Shown one piece after another: positions 60,102 to 64,000 of a stretch of DNA of 64,000 nucleotides. Every line of letters begins with the position of its first letter. The stretch's first letter is position 1. Made by a program: the position numbers and the translations under genes. The DNA is taken from positions 1 to 64,000 of the forward strand of contig JAURWR010000011.1 in assembly GCA_030654805.1 (NCBI GenBank). The letters run 5' to 3'. The notes beneath the pieces were generated by a model, which saw nothing but the letters and a program-made list of their open reading frames with translations, was not told the DNA's origin and did no database searches. The stretch comes from Burkholderiaceae bacterium (GTDB lineage: Bacteria > Pseudomonadota > Gammaproteobacteria > Burkholderiales > Burkholderiaceae_C).

Positions 60102-60965
60102 TCAAATGGACCCTGATTTTAGGGGGACGAACTGCACAGCTTCGTACTCGGTGCGCTGGTATCCCCCTTCGTGACGATCGACCACGACGAGCATCTGCCC
60201 CTTGGATGCACCATCGACCGGCGATATCAGGCGCCCGCCCACAGCCAGTTGCGTCAGCCAGCTCTCTGGCACCGACGCGCCACAGGCGGCGGCAATGATG
60301 CTGTCGTAGGGTGCGTTGGGAGGGTGGCCCAGCATGCCGTCGCCGTAGACCAGCCGGAGCTGGTTCATCCGCAACGGCGCGACCAGATCGCGCGCCTTGT
60401 CGTGCAGCCCCTTGATCCGCTCGACCGACACCACATGCCGGCTCAGACAGCACAGCACGGCCGCCTGATAGCCGCAGCCGGTACCGATTTCGAGCACCCG
60501 CCCCAGGTGTCCGGCCGCACGGGCAGTGACACCGTCCATCAGCACGTCGAGCATTCGGGCCACCACCGATGGCTTCGAGATGGTCTGTCCGTGGCCGATC
60601 GGCAGGCTGGTGTCCTCGTACGCCTGCGTGACCAGCGCGGCATCGACAAAGCGATGTCGTGGCACGGACGTCAGCGCGTCCAGAACCCGCGCATGGTAGG
60701 GCCCGCCGACGCGCAGCCGCTCGACCATCCTCCGTCGCACATCTTCCGAATCGAGCCCGAGGCCGACGGGACGATGCCGGGTGGACGCGTCGCCAGCGTG
60801 CGCCGCAGGGCGTGCGCGCGTCTGCTGCAAGGGACCAGCGGTGTTGCTGCCAGGCTTCAGAGCATCGGCAGACTCCCCCGGCGGGCCGACCCAGGTCTTG
60901 GGCGCACGCACCATGTGCTCCAACCGCAGCGGGAACTTGCTTCCGCGACGCGATGTGTCGGTCAC
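60102..60965 (-). CDS. pcm: Protein-L-isoaspartate O-methyltransferase
   Basis: Repairs isoaspartyl residues with SAM. It has 287 residues (E. coli 208). The extra length is a disordered Pro/Arg/Ala-rich N-terminus of about 70 residues. The conserved part begins at [15 protein letters not shown], followed by [30 protein letters not shown] and [18 protein letters not shown]. The start is set at a GTG (60965) that overlaps the surE stop (GTGA). A TTG further upstream is less likely, and an ATG at 60914 would still leave most of the extension. The order surE-pcm-nlpD is conserved in proteobacteria. Confidence 0.93.
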   Translation of the reverse strand: MTDTSRRGSKFPLRLEHMVRAPKTWVGPPGESADALKPGSNTAGPLQQTRARPAAHAGDASTRHRPVGLGLDSEDVRRRMVERLRVGGPYHARVLDALTSVPRHRFVDAALVTQAYEDTSLPIGHGQTISKPSVVARMLDVLMDGVTARAAGHLGRVLEIGTGCGYQAAVLCCLSRHVVSVERIKGLHDKARDLVAPLRMNQLRLVYGDGMLGHPPNAPYDSIIAAACGASVPESWLTQLAVGGRLISPVDGASKGQMLVVVDRHEGGYQRTEYEAVQFVPLKSGSI

Positions 60966-61720
60966 GATGCGTCGGGCGCGGCCAACCACACCTGCCAATC
61001 CGGCACCGCCGCGTGGTCGGTCAGGTCCACCTGCAGCGGCGTGATCGACACCTGGCCGTTCGCGGTCGCATGGAAATCGGTGCCCTCCCCCGCCTCGCGC
61101 GCATCGCCCGCCGCGCCGATCCAGTACATCGTTTCACCACGCGGGTTCTGCTGACGTATCACCGGCTCGCTGGCGTGGCGGCGTCCGAGACGCGTGACAT
61201 GCCGGGGCAGGTGATCGGCGTCGGCGCGGTTCGGTATGTTCACGTTCAGCAGGAACGGGCGGCGAGCCGGCGGGTTTCGCAGCACCTGCTCGATGACCTG
61301 ACGGGCGACCCGGGCGGCGGCGTCCAGATGCATCCAGCCCTTGTCGACCTGAGAAAACGCGATCGACGGAATGCCGAACAGGAATCCCTCCATGGCCGCA
61401 GCCACCGTGCCAGAGTAGATCGTGTCGTCGCCCATGTTCGCGCCCTGGTTGATGCCGGACACCACCAGATCGGGGCGATCGGCAAACAGGCCGGTCAACG
61501 CAACGTGAACGCAATCGGATGGTGTTCCATTCAGATAGTGGAAGCCATTGGCGGCGGTGTACGCCGTCAGCGGGCGATTCAACGTCAGCGAGTTGGACGT
61601 ACCGCTGGCGTTCTGTTCCGGTGCGATCACGTCGATGTGCCCCAACCCCTCGCAAGCCGCGACCAGCGCCACCAGCCCCGGCGCCAAGTAGCCATCGTCG
61701 TTCGCAATCAAGATACGCAT
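60962..61720 (-). CDS. surE: 5'/3'-nucleotidase SurE
   Basis: Survival protein, a metal-dependent nucleotidase on nucleoside monophosphates. It has 252 residues (E. coli 253). The metal site is in [16 protein letters not shown] (D8, D9), the next in [15 protein letters not shown], and the third in [26 protein letters not shown]. The ATG at 61720 is the family start. The open frame upstream overlaps the divergent regulator and is rejected. It is the first gene of surE-pcm-nlpD. Confidence 0.97.
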   Translation of the reverse strand: MRILIANDDGYLAPGLVALVAACEGLGHIDVIAPEQNASGTSNSLTLNRPLTAYTAANGFHYLNGTPSDCVHVALTGLFADRPDLVVSGINQGANMGDDTIYSGTVAAAMEGFLFGIPSIAFSQVDKGWMHLDAAARVARQVIEQVLRNPPARRPFLLNVNIPNRADADHLPRHVTRLGRRHASEPVIRQQNPRGETMYWIGAAGDAREAGEGTDFHATANGQVSITPLQVDLTDHAAVPDWQVWLAAPDAS

Positions 61721-61843
61721 CAAAACGATTGTAGGAGTCGACACATGACCCAATCGGAACGCTCGCGCCGGTGTGATGCCGACGCGCCCTCCCGCCGGGG
61801 GTGTCCTGCTAGCATGTGCTGAACCGCGCACAGACTCACGACC

Positions 61844-62596
61844 ATGCCCGTCAAAGTATTGATCGTCGAAGACAACCCGGTGGCCCGAAGCTTCCTGGCG
61901 AGGGTGGTTCGAGAGAGCTTCAGTGATCAATTGATCATCACCGAGGCCAGCGACCTCGAGTCCGCCCGTCGGCAGATTGGCGACACGCAAACTCGGGACG
62001 CCTCGACCGCAGTGGCAGGCATCGACCAGCAGCACCTGTTCAAGCTGATGATGGTCGATCTGGAACTTCCGGATGGCAACGGCATGGAATTGCTGGCCGA
62101 GTTGTCTCAGTACCCCGCCACCAAGATTGTCACGACGCTGTATTCCGACGACGAGCACCTGTTCCCGGCCTTGCAGTGCGGGGCTGACGGCTACTTGTTG
62201 AAGGAAGATCGCTTCGAAGTGCTGGTCGAGGAGTTGCAGAAGATCGTGCGCGGCCAGCCGCCACTGTCGCCGGCAATCGCGCGGCGCCTGCTGACGCATT
62301 TCCGACATGGCAGCGCCTCCGACAGCCCGAGCGCGCTGACTGCGCCGTCGGCCTTCCAGAGCAGCCGCCCTACCCCACTCGAGCGCCCCGCACCGACCGA
62401 CCACGAACGCCTGACACCACGCGAGAGCGAGGTGCTCACTTACCTCAGCAAGGGCTTCACCATCAAAGAAATCGCCAACCTGATGGGCATCAAGTGGTTC
62501 ACGGTGAACGACCACATCAAGTCGATCTACAAGAAGCTGAACGTGTCGAGCCGCGCCGAGGCGGCGGTGCTGGCCAGCAAGCAGGGACTGGTGTAG
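61844..62596 (+). CDS. NarL/LuxR-type response regulator
   Basis: A 250-residue DNA-binding response regulator. The receiver has the acidic pocket E9/D10 ([10 protein letters not shown]), a long loop with an insertion (about 45-65), the phospho-acceptor D72 ([11 protein letters not shown]) and K120 (GYLLKEDRF). A Pro/Ser linker leads to the LuxR helix-turn-helix: [27 protein letters not shown], then [22 protein letters not shown]. It is divergent from surE. The next gene starts 16 bases later and looks like its sensor. The target genes are unknown. Confidence 0.92.
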   Translation: MPVKVLIVEDNPVARSFLARVVRESFSDQLIITEASDLESARRQIGDTQTRDASTAVAGIDQQHLFKLMMVDLELPDGNGMELLAELSQYPATKIVTTLYSDDEHLFPALQCGADGYLLKEDRFEVLVEELQKIVRGQPPLSPAIARRLLTHFRHGSASDSPSALTAPSAFQSSRPTPLERPAPTDHERLTPRESEVLTYLSKGFTIKEIANLMGIKWFTVNDHIKSIYKKLNVSSRAEAAVLASKQGLV

Positions 62597-62612
62597 CGCG
62601 CGCCTTCGAACC

Positions 62613-64000
62613 GTGCACAACCGCTGGCTACATTGGGCGCGTCACCGCCGCGTGCGCATCATGGCGGCATCTGCGCTGCTTGGTTTCATCGGCGTTCTGC
62701 TGCTGGCCCACTGGCTGTCCACGCAACTTCGATGGCCGGCAACCTGGCAGGTTCGGCCTGATGGCCAGCTCGAACTCGTTGCCACCTCGATCGACGGATT
62801 GAAACCGCACGTCGGGACAGCGTGGGTCGGAACGTCGGTGACCCGCAGCCATCCCACCCCGGGCGACGCTGCGCCGACCGAGCAGGATCAACCGCTGCTG
62901 TTGCAGCCCCAGGCGTCACTGCTCGCCGGCCCCGCGCGCTGGATCGTCGATGACACCCAACGCCGACGACATGTGCGTGCGAGCGAGGCGCTGGCCTCCG
63001 CGCTCGTCGAAGATTCGCTGACTCTCCATTTTTCAGACCAGCGCAGCTTCGAGCTTCGAGCCGTCCCCATCGGGTGGCACGGGATCGGAATCGCGTTCTG
63101 GATGCTCGCGTCGCTGGCGTGGGCGCTGTCTTCGGCTGCGGCTGGTGTGCTCAAGCTGAAACCCTCGGCATCGAATGCGCTGTATGCCGCGATGGCGCTG
63201 TGTCAGGCTGGCAATCTGGTCTGCATGGCGGTCGCCTCGACTGCGTCGCCGGCACTGCCTCCTGGTTGGGCGCACATCGACTTTCCACTGCGAAGCGCCT
63301 TCGACCTGCTGACCCTCGCTGCGGCAGTTCACCTGGCCTGCATACACCCGAAAGACCTGTCGGCCTCACGCTGGCTGCCGGCAACGGGCTGGCTGGCCGC
63401 CGCGCTGGCGTGGACGGGGGCCAACTCAGTCGATGGATCGGGGGCCTGGTGGCTCACCCAGGCAACGATGCTGCTGATGGGATCGTTGGCAATCTGGCTG
63501 ATGCACCTGTCGTTTCGATCACAACCGCATCCGTTTGCGCTGGTCATGAAACGGTTCAGCCTGATCGTCGGTGGCACCTGGGTTCTGGTGAGCGCAGCCA
63601 TCGCGGGGGCATCCGCACGAAGCGGCGCCGAGGCGCCATCCGAATCGGCGAGCACTGCGGCCATCGCAGCTGCCAGCACGCCTCTGGCCGTGACGGTATG
63701 GCAGGTGCTGTTCGCGCTGGTGTTGCTGTCGGTGCCGTTCCTTTCGAAATCGCGCAGTCTGGTGCGGGAGTTGTCGCTGCTTGCCATCATCAGCGCCCTT
63801 GCCGCCGTGCTCGACCTGCTTTTCGTCGGCCTGTTCCCGTTGGGCCAGTTCGCATCGTTGGCACTGGCACTCTTCCTGTCGATGACCATCTACGCCGGTG
63901 CTCGCCAGTGGCTGGTCAACCGCATGCTCGGCACCCGCGTGGCGAGCGCCGAGCGCTTGTTCGAGCAGTTGTTTCGCACCACCCGCGAAGTCGAAACTCA
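62613..64000 (+). CDS. Membrane protein, probable N-terminus of a sensor histidine kinase (truncated by window edge)
   Basis: An open frame of at least 462 codons runs to the right edge without a stop. The start is uncertain: a GTG at 62613 or an ATG at 62661; neither has a clear ribosome binding site. The protein has an N-terminal membrane segment (about 17-38), then a periplasmic domain of about 120 residues, then seven or so membrane segments. After the last segment begins a cytoplasmic helical part ([21 protein letters not shown]). This layout and its place after a NarL-type regulator suggest a histidine kinase, but no HisKA or ATP domain is inside the window. The final assignment needs the next bases. 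Confidence 0.7.
   Translation, partial: MHNRWLHWARHRRVRIMAASALLGFIGVLLLAHWLSTQLRWPATWQVRPDGQLELVATSIDGLKPHVGTAWVGTSVTRSHPTPGDAAPTEQDQPLLLQPQASLLAGPARWIVDDTQRRRHVRASEALASALVEDSLTLHFSDQRSFELRAVPIGWHGIGIAFWMLASLAWALSSAAAGVLKLKPSASNALYAAMALCQAGNLVCMAVASTASPALPPGWAHIDFPLRSAFDLLTLAAAVHLACIHPKDLSASRWLPATGWLAAALAWTGANSVDGSGAWWLTQATMLLMGSLAIWLMHLSFRSQPHPFALVMKRFSLIVGGTWVLVSAAIAGASARSGAEAPSESASTAAIAAASTPLAVTVWQVLFALVLLSVPFLSKSRSLVRELSLLAIISALAAVLDLLFVGLFPLGQFASLALALFLSMTIYAGARQWLVNRMLGTRVASAERLFEQLFRTTREVET

Overview
The window is about 64 kb of GC-rich, gene-dense bacterial chromosome. It looks like a betaproteobacterium of the order Burkholderiales, probably near the Rubrivivax/Leptothrix/Methylibium group. 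The reasons are the gene families, the high GC content, priB between rpsF and rpsR, a zinc-free type B L31 next to rho, an AddAB-type recombinase next to trxA-rho, and a full pst-pho cluster with phoBR at its end. The genus is inference. Nearly everything is core genome. I see no insertion sequence, prophage, CRISPR array, tRNA or rRNA gene.

Layout. 1-7.2 kb: the end of rpoD, a class III adenylate cyclase with an FHA domain and a CRP-type palindrome just before its start, hemH, hslR, then grpE, dnaK and dnaJ with heat-shock type promoters. 7.2-14.8 kb: a receiver-TPR protein, then on the minus strand dnaB, the rpsF-priB-rpsR-rplI ribosomal/primosome group, a large sodium:solute symporter and rnhA. 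14.8-22.9 kb: the conserved rnhA/methyltransferase/gloB/mltD block, then dnaX-ybaB-recR-MAPEG, a divergent PurM-like gene and the 4.5S SRP RNA. 22.9-33.5 kb: a pseudokinase-HDOD gene followed by a kinase-HDOD-GAF gene, and addB-addA. 33.6-37.6 kb: trxA, rho, rpmE2 and a membrane glycosyltransferase.

37.6-45 kb is the phosphate regulon, pstSCAB-phoU-phoB-phoR on the minus strand. A fasciclin lipoprotein diverges from it, and each side of the divergence has its own PHO-box array. 45-51.6 kb holds glmM-folP-ftsH, rlmE, yhbY, a DUF4149 gene and greA. 51.7-59 kb holds carA-carB, a GlcG/HbpS gene, a Bax-inhibitor-1 family gene and rlmD. 59-61.7 kb is surE-pcm-nlpD. The window closes with a NarL-type regulator and the start of a membrane protein, probably its sensor, which runs off the edge.

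How the parts work together. The grpE-dnaK-dnaJ chaperone set and ftsH share near-consensus sigma-32 promoters, so one heat-shock regulon is visible at two loci. dnaB, priB, dnaX, recR, rnhA and addAB are a replication and repair set spread over several operons. The pst-pho cluster senses and imports phosphate, and its PHO boxes suggest that the adjacent fasciclin lipoprotein belongs to the same regulon. The most unusual item is the tandem HDOD pair at 22.9-27.3 kb: one protein keeps all kinase residues and the other has lost them.
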